64,000 nt of DNA from Pseudomonas helvetica (lineage in GTDB: Bacteria > Pseudomonadota > Gammaproteobacteria > Pseudomonadales > Pseudomonadaceae). Positions 17,317-27,035 of the stretch are shown here, piece by piece. Positions within the stretch are counted from its first letter, which is position 1. Each line of letters starts with the position of its first letter. The notes under the pieces are model-generated. The model saw only the letters and a program-made list of their open reading frames with translations, had not been told where the DNA came from and searched no databases. Location: positions 5,343,501 to 5,407,500 of the forward strand of contig NZ_CP150917.1 in assembly GCF_039908645.1 (NCBI RefSeq), given 5' to 3'. The position numbers were made by a program, and so were the translations under genes.

Positions 17317-18258
17317 TTATTGTTCTGTCAGGAGGCGCACGCGCACCTCCTGTTCGAGCTGCGCCAGTTGCGCGGCGTCACCGATACCAAAACCGATCTG
17401 CGTAACGGCCATGGCGGCAATCGCCGTGGCGGTGCGCAAGGTTTGTTCTGGCGTATCGGCACTGAGCAAACCGTGGAGCATGCCCGCGAGCAATGAATCG
17501 CCGGCACCCACCGTACTGACAACACTGACCCTGGGTGGTGTGGCGTGCATCGCCGAGCCAACACTGAACCAGTTAACGCCTTCGGCACCGTGGGAAATCA
17601 CCACATGTTCGATTCCATGAGCGTGCAAACGACTCGCCGCTTCAGCTTGTGCAGCCACCGAAACCGCCTCGCAGTCCAGCGCCTCGGACAGCTCTTCAGT
17701 GTTCGGCTTGATCAGCCACGGTCCCGCCGACAGCCCTGCGCGCAAGGCTTCGCCGCTGGTGTCGAGGGCGACTTTCAAACCCCGCGACTTGAGGCGCAAC
17801 AGCAACCCGTGCAACCACTGTGCGCTGACGCCACGCGGCAAACTGCCGGCGACCACTACGGCGTCATGACCCAAGGTGATCTGATCCAGACGATCGAGCA
17901 ACGCCTGCTGCGCAGCCGCACTGACCACCGGCCCTGGACCGTTGATGTCAGTGATGCGTCCGTCCGCTTCCGCCAGTTTGATGTTGCTGCGAGTCTCACC
18001 GGGTACGCGGATGAAGGCGTCGACAAAACCGCGTTTGGCGAACAGGGTTTCGAACGCCTGAAGATTGTCCTCACCGAGAAAACCGCTGACCGTCAGCTGA
18101 TGCCCGAGGTCTGCCAGCACCTGTGCCACGTTGATACCCTTGCCGGCGGCGTGGGTGTGCATGGCTTCGCTGCGATTGACCTGACCAGGTTCCAGATGCG
18201 GCAACTGAACGGTGAGGTCCAGCGCCGGGTTGAGGGTCAGGGTTAGGATTTTGGCCAT
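17317..18258 (-). CDS. fruK: 1-phosphofructokinase
   Basis: A 313-aa PfkB-family kinase that converts fructose-1-phosphate to fructose-1,6-bisphosphate in the cytoplasm. Visible are the N-terminal substrate motif AAGKGINVAQVL (about 38-49), the anion hole and catalytic Asp in VGAGDSLLAG (about 250-258), and an NTEEL block. The start overlaps the fruB stop by one base (TAATG), showing translational coupling. In pseudomonads lacking phosphofructokinase A this enzyme is the route for PTS fructose into glycolysis. Confidence 0.95.
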   Translation of the reverse strand: MAKILTLTLNPALDLTVQLPHLEPGQVNRSEAMHTHAAGKGINVAQVLADLGHQLTVSGFLGEDNLQAFETLFAKRGFVDAFIRVPGETRSNIKLAEADGRITDINGPGPVVSAAAQQALLDRLDQITLGHDAVVVAGSLPRGVSAQWLHGLLLRLKSRGLKVALDTSGEALRAGLSAGPWLIKPNTEELSEALDCEAVSVAAQAEAASRLHAHGIEHVVISHGAEGVNWFSVGSAMHATPPRVSVVSTVGAGDSLLAGMLHGLLSADTPEQTLRTATAIAAMAVTQIGFGIGDAAQLAQLEQEVRVRLLTEQ

Positions 18259-21119
18259 TACAGAGCCTCCACTAATGCGCGCACTTCATTCGCGCTGCCC
18301 ACGGCCAGAGCCAGTTGGGCCAGATGTTTTACCTGCGCAAGACTCAGCTCACGAACCCGTGCCTTGACCTCGCCGATGCTGCGCGCCGAAACGCTCAACT
18401 CATCCACCCCCAGGCCGACCAACACCGGTACCGCCAGCGGGTCTGCCGCCAGTTCGCCGCACACGCCAACCCATTTGCCATGAGCATGGGCGGCGCGCAC
18501 CGTGATGTCGATCAGTTGCAACACCGCCGGGTGCAAGCCATCGGCCTGGGCCGACAGGGTCGGGTGACCGCGATCGATGGCCAGGGTGTATTGGGTCAGG
18601 TCATTGGTGCCGACGCTGAAAAAATCGACTTCCTTGGCCAGAACCGGCGCCAGCAAAGCCGCCGACGGCACTTCGATCATGATCCCCAGTTGCAGGTCGG
18701 CCACTGGGATTTCCAGACGCAGGCGCTCGGTCATATCTCGCGCCTGACGCCATTCATCGACGCTGCCGACCATCGGGAACATGATCCGCAACGGTCGGTT
18801 GTCAGCGGCGCGCAGCAAGGCACGCAACTGCGCTTCCATGATCTGCGGACGTTGCAAGGTCAGGCGAATGCCACGCACGCCGAGGAACGGGTTTTCCTCC
18901 TTGGCAATCGGCCAATACGGCAACGGTTTGTCACCGCCAACGTCCAGGGTCCGCACCACCAGCGGCCGCCCGGCCAGACCATCGAGCACCCGACGGTATT
19001 CGACTTCTTGAGTGGCTTCGTCCGGCGCTTGCTGGTGGGCCATAAAAATCAGTTCGGTGCGCAGTAGACCAATCCCTTCAGCGCCCTGCTCCACCGCGCT
19101 GACCACACCTGCACTTTCGCCGATGTTGGCAAACACTTCGACCGCGTGGCCGTCAGTGGTCAGCGCCGGTTGGTGACGCTGGGCCGCAGCCGCTTGCAGG
19201 CGTTGCTCGCGGTTGTCACGTTCTTCGGCGGCACGCTGCAACGTCGCCGCATCGGCGTCGACATGCAGCCGACCGCGCTGACCATCGAGCAGCAATGGCG
19301 TGCCCGAAGCCAGCCGCAACACCGCCGCGCCAGCACCAACCAGCGCCGGAATGCCCAAGGCCCGAGCGACAATCGCGCTGTGGGCGGTGGCACCACCGCG
19401 CGCGGTGAGAATACCGGCAACCCGCGCCGGGTCCAGGCGTGCGACATCCGAAGGCCCGACTTCATCCATCACCAGGATGTACGGCTGATCCGGTTCGCTC
19501 GGGGTTTCGATGCCGCACAGTTGCGCGAGCACCCGTCGACCGATATCGCGCAAGTCCGCTGCTCGCTCGGCGAGCAAGGCATCCTGCAAGGATTCCTGTT
19601 GTCTGGCTGCCGCGTCGATCACCGCCATCCACGCCGCTTCAGCGCTTTCGCCTTGCTTGAGGCGAGTGTCGACTTCATCGGTCAGTTCCGGGTCGTCGAG
19701 CATTTCCTGGTGGGTGATGAAAATCTCTCGGATGGCCTTGGCCTTGCTGCGCTGGATCAACCCTTCGATGTCGCGACGGACATCGGCCAGGGATGTTTTC
19801 AGACGCTCTCGCTCGATCGCCGTGGACTCGCCACGCAACGGGTAATCGATCGCTTGCAGCACCTGAATATGTGCAGGACCAATGGCAATCCCTGGTGCAG
19901 CAGCGACAGCTTGAATCACGCTGCCGGAGGCGGGAGCAACCACGACGTCAATGATTTCGTCGATGACCTCGCTCTGTGCACTCACTGTCGGCAACGGTTC
20001 GATGTCTTCGCCCAGGCCTTCCTCGATAGCCGCCAGCAGCGCTGGTAACGCATCGGCGGCGATGCTCGGCTCGGCAATCAACTCCAGCACCTGGCCTCGA
20101 CGGGCACCGAGGCTGAGCAGTTTGCTCAAGCTCTTCACCGACACCGCGCTGTCCTGACCGTCGACAATGCGGATGCGGATCTCGCCTTCAAAACTTTTCG
20201 CCAACTGCGCAAGGATCTTCGCCGGCCGCGCGTGCAAGCCATGGGCGTTGGCCAAGGCAATACGAGCGCTCGGCCAATCGGCCGGCAATTCACCGCCGAG
20301 CACTTCCAGCACCGCACGCCGGCTGGTGGCGCGACCGAGTTCGTGACCTCGGCCTTCAATCAGCAAGGCGCAAAGACGTTCGAGCAAGGCCTGATGCGCC
20401 TCGCCAAGGCTGGCCAGACAGAACAGCCCGCTCAGTGGCTGGCCGAGGTAACGAATCGGTTTGTCCGGGGTGACGAAGGCCAGGCCGGGGCGCTTGACCG
20501 TTTGTTCGCTGTGCAGCCACCACAGGCCATCACCCAACGGCAGCGCTTCGACCTGCTGCAATACCGCCGAAAAACCATTGCTCACGCAGTCGGCCTGACG
20601 CAACAACCGTGCGCCACGCCAGACCAGCTCTTCGAAGTCGTCGGCGGAGACGCCCAGGCCAATCATTTGTGCATCCAGCGCCAGCTCTTGCGGCGCGCCT
20701 TGCAGCAGTTTCAGCAAGGCTTCGGCGCTGCTGGCGCGGCGCAAGGCCTGGCCCAGATCGGTTTCACCGAGGGCGCGGGTCAGCAATTGCAGCAGGCGTA
20801 AATGCTCGTCAGATTTGGCCGCGATACCGATCGCCAGGTACACGATGTGCCCGTCGCCCCAATCCACCCCTTCGGGGAACTGCAGCAAACGCACGCCGGT
20901 GGTGTGCACCAGATCGCGGGTATCGGGGGTTCCGTGGGGGATCGCAATACCTTGGCCGAGAAAGGTCGAACCCTGGGCTTCACGCGCCTGCAAGCCGCTG
21001 AGGTAACCCTCGGCCACCAGGCCATCGTTAACCAGCGTGTCGGCCAGCAAATGCAATGCGGCGGCTTTATCCACAGCCGACTGGCCCATGGATATCTGCT
21101 CTATGGTGAGCTCGAGCAT
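18258..21119 (-). CDS. fruB: Fructose PTS multiphosphoryl transfer protein (IIA-HPr-EI)
   Basis: A 953-aa soluble fusion that carries phosphate from PEP to FruA. EIIA with phospho-His H62 (AIPHGTPD) occupies about residues 1-145. A middle region follows, then HPr with H296 (GLHARPA, about 283-370), then Enzyme I with H580 (GGATAHSAIVA) and the PEP domain (LRTELIF..., MIEVPSAA, GTNDLTQYTLAIDRG, GVCGELAAD). All three phosphorylation sites are intact. First gene of the fru operon, divergent from fruR. A Cra operator lies 151-162 bases upstream of the start, and a GC hairpin lies just before the AAGGAG ribosome site. Confidence 0.95.
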   Translation of the reverse strand: MLELTIEQISMGQSAVDKAAALHLLADTLVNDGLVAEGYLSGLQAREAQGSTFLGQGIAIPHGTPDTRDLVHTTGVRLLQFPEGVDWGDGHIVYLAIGIAAKSDEHLRLLQLLTRALGETDLGQALRRASSAEALLKLLQGAPQELALDAQMIGLGVSADDFEELVWRGARLLRQADCVSNGFSAVLQQVEALPLGDGLWWLHSEQTVKRPGLAFVTPDKPIRYLGQPLSGLFCLASLGEAHQALLERLCALLIEGRGHELGRATSRRAVLEVLGGELPADWPSARIALANAHGLHARPAKILAQLAKSFEGEIRIRIVDGQDSAVSVKSLSKLLSLGARRGQVLELIAEPSIAADALPALLAAIEEGLGEDIEPLPTVSAQSEVIDEIIDVVVAPASGSVIQAVAAAPGIAIGPAHIQVLQAIDYPLRGESTAIERERLKTSLADVRRDIEGLIQRSKAKAIREIFITHQEMLDDPELTDEVDTRLKQGESAEAAWMAVIDAAARQQESLQDALLAERAADLRDIGRRVLAQLCGIETPSEPDQPYILVMDEVGPSDVARLDPARVAGILTARGGATAHSAIVARALGIPALVGAGAAVLRLASGTPLLLDGQRGRLHVDADAATLQRAAEERDNREQRLQAAAAQRHQPALTTDGHAVEVFANIGESAGVVSAVEQGAEGIGLLRTELIFMAHQQAPDEATQEVEYRRVLDGLAGRPLVVRTLDVGGDKPLPYWPIAKEENPFLGVRGIRLTLQRPQIMEAQLRALLRAADNRPLRIMFPMVGSVDEWRQARDMTERLRLEIPVADLQLGIMIEVPSAALLAPVLAKEVDFFSVGTNDLTQYTLAIDRGHPTLSAQADGLHPAVLQLIDITVRAAHAHGKWVGVCGELAADPLAVPVLVGLGVDELSVSARSIGEVKARVRELSLAQVKHLAQLALAVGSANEVRALVEAL

Positions 21120-21132
21120 GCTTTCTCCTTTT

Positions 21133-21150
21133 TGGCGCGGGGTCGCGCCA
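21133..21150 (-). other. Hairpin just upstream of fruB ribosome site
   Basis: TGGCGCG and CGCGCCA (7-pair stem, 4-base loop) lie directly before AAAAAGGAG of fruB. There is no U-tract, so it is not a terminator; it may affect leader stability or translation. Confidence 0.5.
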
Positions 21151-21269
21151 GGTATTGTTTTGATTGAATCAGTTTAGGCTTTATTCAGAGCACTCTTTTT
21201 CAGAGCATCCTTTGTCGGTTTCACGGCAGAACCGGCAAAAAGAGCCAATAGCGCAGAAAATACGCTTGC

Positions 21270-21281
21270 TGAAACGTTTAA
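21270..21281. promoter_or_regulatory. Cra (FruR) operator between fruB and fruR
   Basis: The minus strand reads TTAAACGTTTCA, identical to the fruB operator described for Pseudomonas putida Cra (from memory). It lies between the divergent fruB and fruR genes, the expected place. Relief by fructose-1-phosphate is established for the family. Confidence 0.85.
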
Positions 21282-21426
21282 TCTAGATGAGTTGGCACGT
21301 TACTCGATAATCTCCCAACCTTGAAGTCCAACTTGTCGGATGCGTTGCGACATTGGTCGCCTGCCGTAATCGGGTAGGATTGGACAAAATGTCGGGGCAA
21401 GCTCGAAAAAACAAGGAAATCCCGAG

Positions 21427-22422
21427 TTGAAACTCAGTGATATCGCCCAGTTGGCCGGTGTGTCTGTCACCACCGCCAGCTATGTCATCAATGGCAAGGC
21501 CGAACAGCAGCGCATCAGCAACGCCACCGTCGAGCGCGTGCGCGCGGTGGTCGAGCAACATGGCTTTACGCCTAATCCTCAAGCGGCCGGGTTGCGCAGT
21601 CGGCACACCCGCACCCTGGGTTTCATTCTGCCGGACCTGGAAAACCCCAGTTACGCGCGGATCGCCAAGCTCCTCGAACAGGGTGCCCGGGCGCGTGGCT
21701 ATCAGTTGCTGATTGCCAGCTCCGACGATGCACCGGACAGCGAGCGCCAGTTGCTCAAGCTGTTTCGCGCACGGCGTTGCGATGCATTGATTGTCGCCAG
21801 CTGCCTGCCGGCCGGCGATGACAGCTATCGCCAGTTGCAGGCCAAGGGCTTGCCGATCATTGCGATTGACCGGGTCATGGAGCCTGAGCATTTCTGCTCG
21901 GTGATCAGCGATGATCGCGAAGCCAGCCTGAACCTCACCCGCAGCCTGTTGCAACCGCAGCCCAAGCAGATTGCGCTGATCGGTGCGCGACCCGAGCTGA
22001 GCATCAGCCAGGAACGTGCCGCCGGCTTCAAACAGGCTCTGATCGACTTCAAGGGCGAAGTCCTGATCGAACACGGCGAGGCGTTCAGCCGCGACTGCGG
22101 TCGACAACTGATGGAAGAATTACTGCAACGCCTCGGCCATTTGCCGGATGCGTTGGTGACGACGTCCTACGTGCTGCTTCAAGGCGTGTTCGATGCCTTG
22201 CATGACTTCCCGTTGAAAACCCGCCCGTTGCGCCTCGGCACGTTTGGTGACACGCAGTTGCTGGACTTCCTGCCGCTGCCGGTCAACGCCATGGCCCAAC
22301 AGCATCAATTGATCGCCGATAAAGCCCTGCAGCTGGCGCTTGCGGCGATTGAAGAGGCCCATTACCAACCCGGCGTGCAAGCCATCGCGCGGACCTTCAA
22401 ACAGCGTATTCGCCAGGACTGA
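21427..22422 (+). CDS. fruR: Cra/FruR catabolite repressor-activator (LacI family)
   Basis: A 331-aa transcription factor that represses the fru operon and responds to fructose-1-phosphate. The N-terminal LacI HTH is clear (MKLSDIAQLAGVSVTTASYV, residues 1-20, then NGKAEQQRISNATVERV), followed by the periplasmic-binding-like effector domain (GFILPDLENPSYARIAKLLE). It starts at a TTG, supported by AAGGAA about 10 bases upstream and by the family N-terminus beginning exactly there. Divergent from fruB. Three bases separate its stop from the tatD-family start, so both probably share a transcript. Confidence 0.94.
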   Translation: MKLSDIAQLAGVSVTTASYVINGKAEQQRISNATVERVRAVVEQHGFTPNPQAAGLRSRHTRTLGFILPDLENPSYARIAKLLEQGARARGYQLLIASSDDAPDSERQLLKLFRARRCDALIVASCLPAGDDSYRQLQAKGLPIIAIDRVMEPEHFCSVISDDREASLNLTRSLLQPQPKQIALIGARPELSISQERAAGFKQALIDFKGEVLIEHGEAFSRDCGRQLMEELLQRLGHLPDALVTTSYVLLQGVFDALHDFPLKTRPLRLGTFGDTQLLDFLPLPVNAMAQQHQLIADKALQLALAAIEEAHYQPGVQAIARTFKQRIRQD

Positions 22423-22425
22423 AAC

Positions 22426-23202
22426 GTGGAGCTGATCGACAGCCACACTCATCTGGACTTCCCGGACTTCGACCCGGACCGTCAGGCGCTGCTGGCTCAA
22501 TGCCGCGCCTTGGGTGTGAAGCGGATGGTGGTGCTGGGGGTTTATCAACGCAATTGGCAGCGGGTCTGGGACCTGGTGCAAAGCGATCCGGACCTGCATG
22601 CCGCGTTTGGCCTGCATCCGGCCTACCTCGATGAGCATCGTCCCGCTGACCTGACCGAGTTGGCGGACTGGCTGACGCGTCTGGCCGGCCATCGGCAACT
22701 GTGCGCCGTGGGCGAAATTGGCCTCGATTACTTTCTTCAGGACCTGGACCGCGAACGCCAGCAAACGCTGTTTGAAGCACAGCTGCAACTGGCGGCAGAC
22801 TTCCAGTTGCCGGCGCTGCTGCATGTGCGGCGCAGCCATGCGGCGGTGATTGCGACCTTGAAACGCTTCAGGCTCAAACGCGCCGGCATCATCCACGCCT
22901 TTGCCGGCAGCCAGGAAGAGGCCCGCGAATACCTCAAGCTCGGTTTCAAACTGGGATTGGGCGGTGCGGCAACCTGGCCACAAGCCTTGCGCATGCACAA
23001 AGTAATCGCCGGTTTGCCGCTGGAATCGGTGGTGCTGGAAACCGATTCACCGGACATGGCGCCCGCCATGTACCCCGGACAACGCAACAGCCCTGCTCAC
23101 CTGCCGGCGATTTGCGCGGCACTGGCGCAGATCATGGCCATCAGCCCCGAGCAACTGGCCGCTGCCAGCACCGCCAACGCCTGCGAGCTGTTCAACTGGT
23201 AA
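22426..23202 (+). CDS. TatD-family metal-dependent hydrolase
   Basis: A 258-aa TIM-barrel hydrolase of the TatD/YcfH/YjjV family, probably a metal-dependent deoxyribonuclease. Metal ligands are visible: H7 and H9 in DSHTHLDFP, E in GEIGLDYFL (about 94-102), H in LLHVRRSH, H in IHAFAGS, and D in ETDSPDMAP (about 205). The GTG start overlaps nothing but is 3 bases from the fruR stop, so it is co-transcribed. The exact substrate cannot be told; the YjjV branch is the closest by feel. Confidence 0.88.
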   Translation: MELIDSHTHLDFPDFDPDRQALLAQCRALGVKRMVVLGVYQRNWQRVWDLVQSDPDLHAAFGLHPAYLDEHRPADLTELADWLTRLAGHRQLCAVGEIGLDYFLQDLDRERQQTLFEAQLQLAADFQLPALLHVRRSHAAVIATLKRFRLKRAGIIHAFAGSQEEAREYLKLGFKLGLGGAATWPQALRMHKVIAGLPLESVVLETDSPDMAPAMYPGQRNSPAHLPAICAALAQIMAISPEQLAAASTANACELFNW

Positions 23203-23244
23203 TAACTGACAGCACAACACACCACATTTATTCGTGGTTACGCT

Positions 23245-25275
23245 TCAAACCCTGAACGCGCTGATCAAGTGCTTCAACTGCACCACTTGGGCCGAAAGTG
23301 CACGGCTGGCATGCTCGGTCTGGTGCGCACCTTCGGCGGTGCGCTCGCCGGCCCGGTTGATCTCGACAATGTTCTGGTCGATATCGTGGGCCACCGCGGT
23401 TTGCTGCTCGACTGCCGCGGCAATTTGCTGGTTCTGATCGACGATCATACCCACCGCGCCGAGGATGTTTTCCAGGGCTTGCTGGACCTTTTCCGACTGA
23501 CCGACCGTGCCGCTGGCCATCTGGTGACTGACACTCATGGCCTTCACGGCGGCGCCAACGCCAGCGTGCAGCCTGGTAATCATCTGCTCGATTTCTTCGG
23601 TCGATTGCTGGGTCCGTTTGGCCAGGGTGCGGACCTCATCGGCCACCACCGCAAAGCCACGTCCCTGCTCACCCGCACGGGCGGCCTCGATGGCCGCGTT
23701 GAGCGCCAGCAGGTTGGTCTGCTCGGCGATGCTCTTGATCACTTCCAGCACGCGACTGATGGACTGACTGTCGCTGGCCAGTTGATTGATCACCAGCACT
23801 GACGAGTCGATCTCGCTGGCCAGTTGCGCAATGCTGCCTTGTTGCGACTCGACCAAGCCGCGACCGCTAATGGTTTCATCGTTGACGCTGTGGGCGCTGC
23901 TGACGGCAGCCGCCGCACTGCGCGCCACTTCCTGAGCGGTGGCCGACATCTGGTTCATCGCCGTAGCAACTTGCTCGATCTGCGTACGCTGACCGGCCAC
24001 CGCCTGATTGCTCCTGGCCGATACCGTTTCCACCTGACTCGCCTGACGCTCCACTTCGTTGACGGTCTTGCCGACCAACTCGATCAGGTCATGGATCTTC
24101 GCCACGGTGCCATTGAAGACGTTGCCCAACTCACCCAACTCATCACGGCTGTGGGCGGTAAACGTGATGGTCATGTCACCGGCCGCCACCTTGTCCATGA
24201 CTCCGCCGAGACGCTTGAGGGTGGTGCGGGTGGAGGCATAGAAGCCGCCATAGAGGTAAAAAATCAGCACGAACACCACCGACAGTGCCACCGCCTGCAG
24301 CACCATGTGCGTGCGGTTCTGTTCCAGGCGTTGCTGCAATTGAACGCCGAGAAACTTAAGCGTCGCATCGTTCAGTTGATAGGTCTTGTCCATCAGCCCG
24401 GTAACCTGATCGTAAAAACCCTGCCAGGGTTTATCGAGGGTATCGGCCACCACCACTTGCTCTTCAAACAGCTCGCTGGCCTGTTTGAGCGTGGCTTTAC
24501 TGGCATTGGCCGAGGGCTCCAGCACCTCACGCGCCGCTTTGCCGGCCGCCAGTGCGTCCTGCAACTTCAAGGCGTATTCGGCCTGAAGCTTGTCGATCTG
24601 CGCCAGCAGTTCATCGAACCGGGTGCTCGAAGCAGAGTTGAGAAACCCCTGCCCCAGCGAGTAGGCCCCCATCGCCCGGCCCTCGCCGAGGGTTTGCGTC
24701 ACACGCGGGGTAACGTTGGTGATCAGCTCACTCAATTGGCGCAGATCACTCTGGTTGTCACGACTCAGGCCGGCCTGGCTGGCGATGATCTGACTGAAAA
24801 TCTGTGCGTTGCCGAGCAGTTTGCCAATCAGCGCACTTTTGCTTTGCACAGACGTCTCCGTTTGTTGAGCCTTGAACGCTGCAATCATTTCATCGCGCTT
24901 GCCATCAAAAACACTGACCTGCTCAGGATCATTGGTCGTCGCGGTCAGACTTTGCAGGCGTGCTAGCACGCTCTGCTCAAGGGCGCTGATTTTCGATTCG
25001 GTATCGCCCGCCTTGCCAGACTGGCCGAGGGTCGCGTTGATCTGTACCAGGTTGTTCAGGGTTTCCAGATCTCGCCGCAGCGTCAGGCCACTGCCCAGCA
25101 GGTCGAGGCTTTGCAACTCGACCTGGGTGCCCTGGAACTCGCGATACGAATCCCGAACCAGATAGAAGTTGGTCACCAGCATGGGGAAGAAAAACAGCAC
25201 GCTGATCAGACTGAATTTCATGCCGAAGCTCAGGCGATTCATCAGCGCAACGGCGGGATAGAGCAAACTCTTCAC
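23245..25275 (-). CDS. Methyl-accepting chemotaxis protein
   Basis: A 676-aa transmembrane chemoreceptor. A first helix lies at about residues 22-42, then a long, mostly helical periplasmic region (about 45-320; no PAS, dCache or Cache signature seen), a second helix at about 325-347, a HAMP domain (about 350-400), and the signalling coiled coil. The hairpin tip is canonical (IKSIAEQTNLLALNAAIEAARAGEQGRGFAVVADEVR begins near residue 495; only its key core is needed for CheA/CheW contact). No C-terminal NWETF-type CheR pentapeptide is present. The all-helical sensor region suggests a small-molecule or HBM-like domain; the ligand is unknown. The same gene lies between speC and ampE in P. aeruginosa; here the fructose and iron regions intervene. 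Confidence 0.92.
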   Translation of the reverse strand: MKSLLYPAVALMNRLSFGMKFSLISVLFFFPMLVTNFYLVRDSYREFQGTQVELQSLDLLGSGLTLRRDLETLNNLVQINATLGQSGKAGDTESKISALEQSVLARLQSLTATTNDPEQVSVFDGKRDEMIAAFKAQQTETSVQSKSALIGKLLGNAQIFSQIIASQAGLSRDNQSDLRQLSELITNVTPRVTQTLGEGRAMGAYSLGQGFLNSASSTRFDELLAQIDKLQAEYALKLQDALAAGKAAREVLEPSANASKATLKQASELFEEQVVVADTLDKPWQGFYDQVTGLMDKTYQLNDATLKFLGVQLQQRLEQNRTHMVLQAVALSVVFVLIFYLYGGFYASTRTTLKRLGGVMDKVAAGDMTITFTAHSRDELGELGNVFNGTVAKIHDLIELVGKTVNEVERQASQVETVSARSNQAVAGQRTQIEQVATAMNQMSATAQEVARSAAAAVSSAHSVNDETISGRGLVESQQGSIAQLASEIDSSVLVINQLASDSQSISRVLEVIKSIAEQTNLLALNAAIEAARAGEQGRGFAVVADEVRTLAKRTQQSTEEIEQMITRLHAGVGAAVKAMSVSHQMASGTVGQSEKVQQALENILGAVGMIVDQNQQIAAAVEQQTAVAHDIDQNIVEINRAGERTAEGAHQTEHASRALSAQVVQLKHLISAFRV

Positions 25276-25432
25276 GGACGTCCCCCTTTCATTTCTTATT
25301 TTTTTGGGCAGGCACGCAGATGCAGCAGATAGCCACTATGGCGCGCTGCTTCTGTATAGCTCAAATCGAAAGGGGGTTTTGTAACTTAAGGTTAACGACT
25401 CGAACGCGATCACTCAGGCCGGAAGAAAAACC

Positions 25433-25565
25433 TGTGGCGAGGGGGCTTGCCCCCGCTGGGGTGCAAAGCGCCCCTAAAATCGAAGTACGCGGTTCGTCAG
25501 GAGAAGTGAGTCAACCGGTTTTACGACTGCTCTGCAGCCGAACGGGGGCAAGCCCCCTCGCCACA
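25433..25565. repeat. Paired REP palindrome (REPIN-like)
   Basis: Arms 25433-25455 and 25543-25565 (TGTGGCGAGGGGGCTTGCCC...) are inverse complements of 23 bases. They differ from those at 3456 and 62860 by paired substitutions (AGCTTGCT to GGCTTGCC), so stem pairing is kept. The repeat fills most of the 313-base gap between the chemoreceptor start and the ampE end. The remaining bases (25276-25432) hold the receptor's upstream region, in which I see no clear operator. Confidence 0.9.
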
Positions 25566-25588
25566 AAAGCGTTCGCCACACAGCTGGA

Positions 25589-26425
25589 TCAGGGCAGCAC
25601 GGTCCAAATGGCAAACCCGGCATACCAGACCACCGCCGCTCGCAGCAGCAGTTCCCAGATCTGATCCAGGTTTTGAACCCCTTCAGGCCCCGCCACTGGT
25701 GCCGGAATCTCACCCGCTACCACGCCGACGTTCTCGATCAACTGCGCGGCGCTGATATTCCAGTTCAACAATTCATGGAGCATCACCCGGCTGACCGCGA
25801 CGAAGTTACCGACCAAAGCAAAACTCGCTGCCAGCAAGCGCACCGGCAGCCAGTCAAAGGCATGTCGCAATTGTGCGGCGCGCTCGACCACCGCCGGGTT
25901 CTTGCCGTGCTCGGCCGCCAGGGCCAGCAAGCGATAACTCAGGGCCGCCACCGGACCGAGCAGGAAGTACCAGAAAATCACCGCAAAAAAACTCTGATAA
26001 GCCTGCCACAGCAAATGAGCTTGAACCTTCTGCAGCAATTGCTCGCCGCTGTCGGCGCAAATATCCAGGTCACGTTTGGCGACCAGTGCCGCCGCTTGCA
26101 GATCTTCCCGGCGCCAGGCATCACGAAACGGTCCCAGGCCGCCGAGCAAATCACCACGGCCCAGGCTGTAAATCACCACCAGCAAGTGCACCGGCAGGGC
26201 CAGCAAGCCATAGGCCACCGGCTCCAGTACCAGCAACAAAAAGCCGAGTAACGCCACAGGGAACAGCACCAGCAATGCCAGCACCAGCCAGGGCCGATTC
26301 GCAAGCTTTGGGCTGGCTTCATATTTGGCCAGCTCCCGCAGCCATCCACTGTCGCGCTGAACTTGATGACGCAAGGCCGAGAACTTCTCGATCCAGACCG
26401 CCAGCAGTAACACCAGAAAACTCAT
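25589..26425 (-). CDS. ampE: AmpE membrane protein
   Basis: A 278-aa inner-membrane protein of the AmpE/CobD-like family. Hydrophobic helices lie at about residues 1-20, 45-85, 150-175 and 255-275. Its ATG overlaps the ampD stop by four bases (ATGA), so it is translationally coupled to ampD. AmpE is proposed to act as a signalling modulator in cell-wall recycling and beta-lactamase induction; its biochemical role is not settled. Length is normal. Confidence 0.9.
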   Translation of the reverse strand: MSFLVLLLAVWIEKFSALRHQVQRDSGWLRELAKYEASPKLANRPWLVLALLVLFPVALLGFLLLVLEPVAYGLLALPVHLLVVIYSLGRGDLLGGLGPFRDAWRREDLQAAALVAKRDLDICADSGEQLLQKVQAHLLWQAYQSFFAVIFWYFLLGPVAALSYRLLALAAEHGKNPAVVERAAQLRHAFDWLPVRLLAASFALVGNFVAVSRVMLHELLNWNISAAQLIENVGVVAGEIPAPVAGPEGVQNLDQIWELLLRAAVVWYAGFAIWTVLP

Positions 26426-26982
26426 TGTGCTTCCCCTTTTTCCAGAGCCCCGCGATAGCGTGCCCAGTCGAACGCCGGTCCCGGATCAGTCTTGCGTCCG
26501 GGGGCGATATCGCTATGCCCCTGGATACGTGAATGGGTGATGGCTGTAAACGTAGACTGCAATTGGCGGGTCAGGGCAATCAGCGCGTGATATTGAGCCT
26601 CGGTGAACGGCAGATCGTCAGTGCCTTCAAGCTCGATGCCAAGGGAGAAATCGTTACACCCTTCACGCCCCTCGAACCGGGACACGCCTGCGTGCCACGC
26701 CCGATCAAGACAAGAGACAAACTGGGTGATCGCGCCGTCACGCTCGATCAGAAAATGCGCAGACACGCGCAAGTCGGCAATCCCTTCAAAGTAGGGGTGC
26801 TCGGTGATATCCAGGCGGTTCTGAAAAAATTCCTGCACCTTGCCCGTCGCGAACTGCGCCGGAGGCAGGCTGATATTGTGGATTACCAGCAAGGAGATTT
26901 CGCCCGTGGGGCGCGCATTGAAGTTGGGTGACGGGCAATGGCGCACGCCTTCAAACCAACCGCTCGCGGGGTCCAACTGCAT
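26422..26982 (-). CDS. ampD: 1,6-anhydro-N-acetylmuramyl-L-alanine amidase AmpD
   Basis: A 186-aa cytoplasmic zinc amidase that removes the peptide from anhydromuramyl-peptides during murein recycling, lowering the inducer of AmpR. The zinc ligands are all present: H35 (LLVIHNIS), H156 and D166 (QGHSDIAPGRKTDPGPAFDW). It lacks a signal peptide, as expected for the cytoplasmic form. AGGAG lies before the ATG. It lies upstream of ampE and 53 bases downstream of the DUF1631 stop. Confidence 0.95.
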   Translation of the reverse strand: MQLDPASGWFEGVRHCPSPNFNARPTGEISLLVIHNISLPPAQFATGKVQEFFQNRLDITEHPYFEGIADLRVSAHFLIERDGAITQFVSCLDRAWHAGVSRFEGREGCNDFSLGIELEGTDDLPFTEAQYHALIALTRQLQSTFTAITHSRIQGHSDIAPGRKTDPGPAFDWARYRGALEKGEAQ

Positions 26983-27035
26983 ACAGGCTCCTTCAATGAC
27001 GGCTCTGACGGGCTCCAGTATGCCGTGATCACCCC

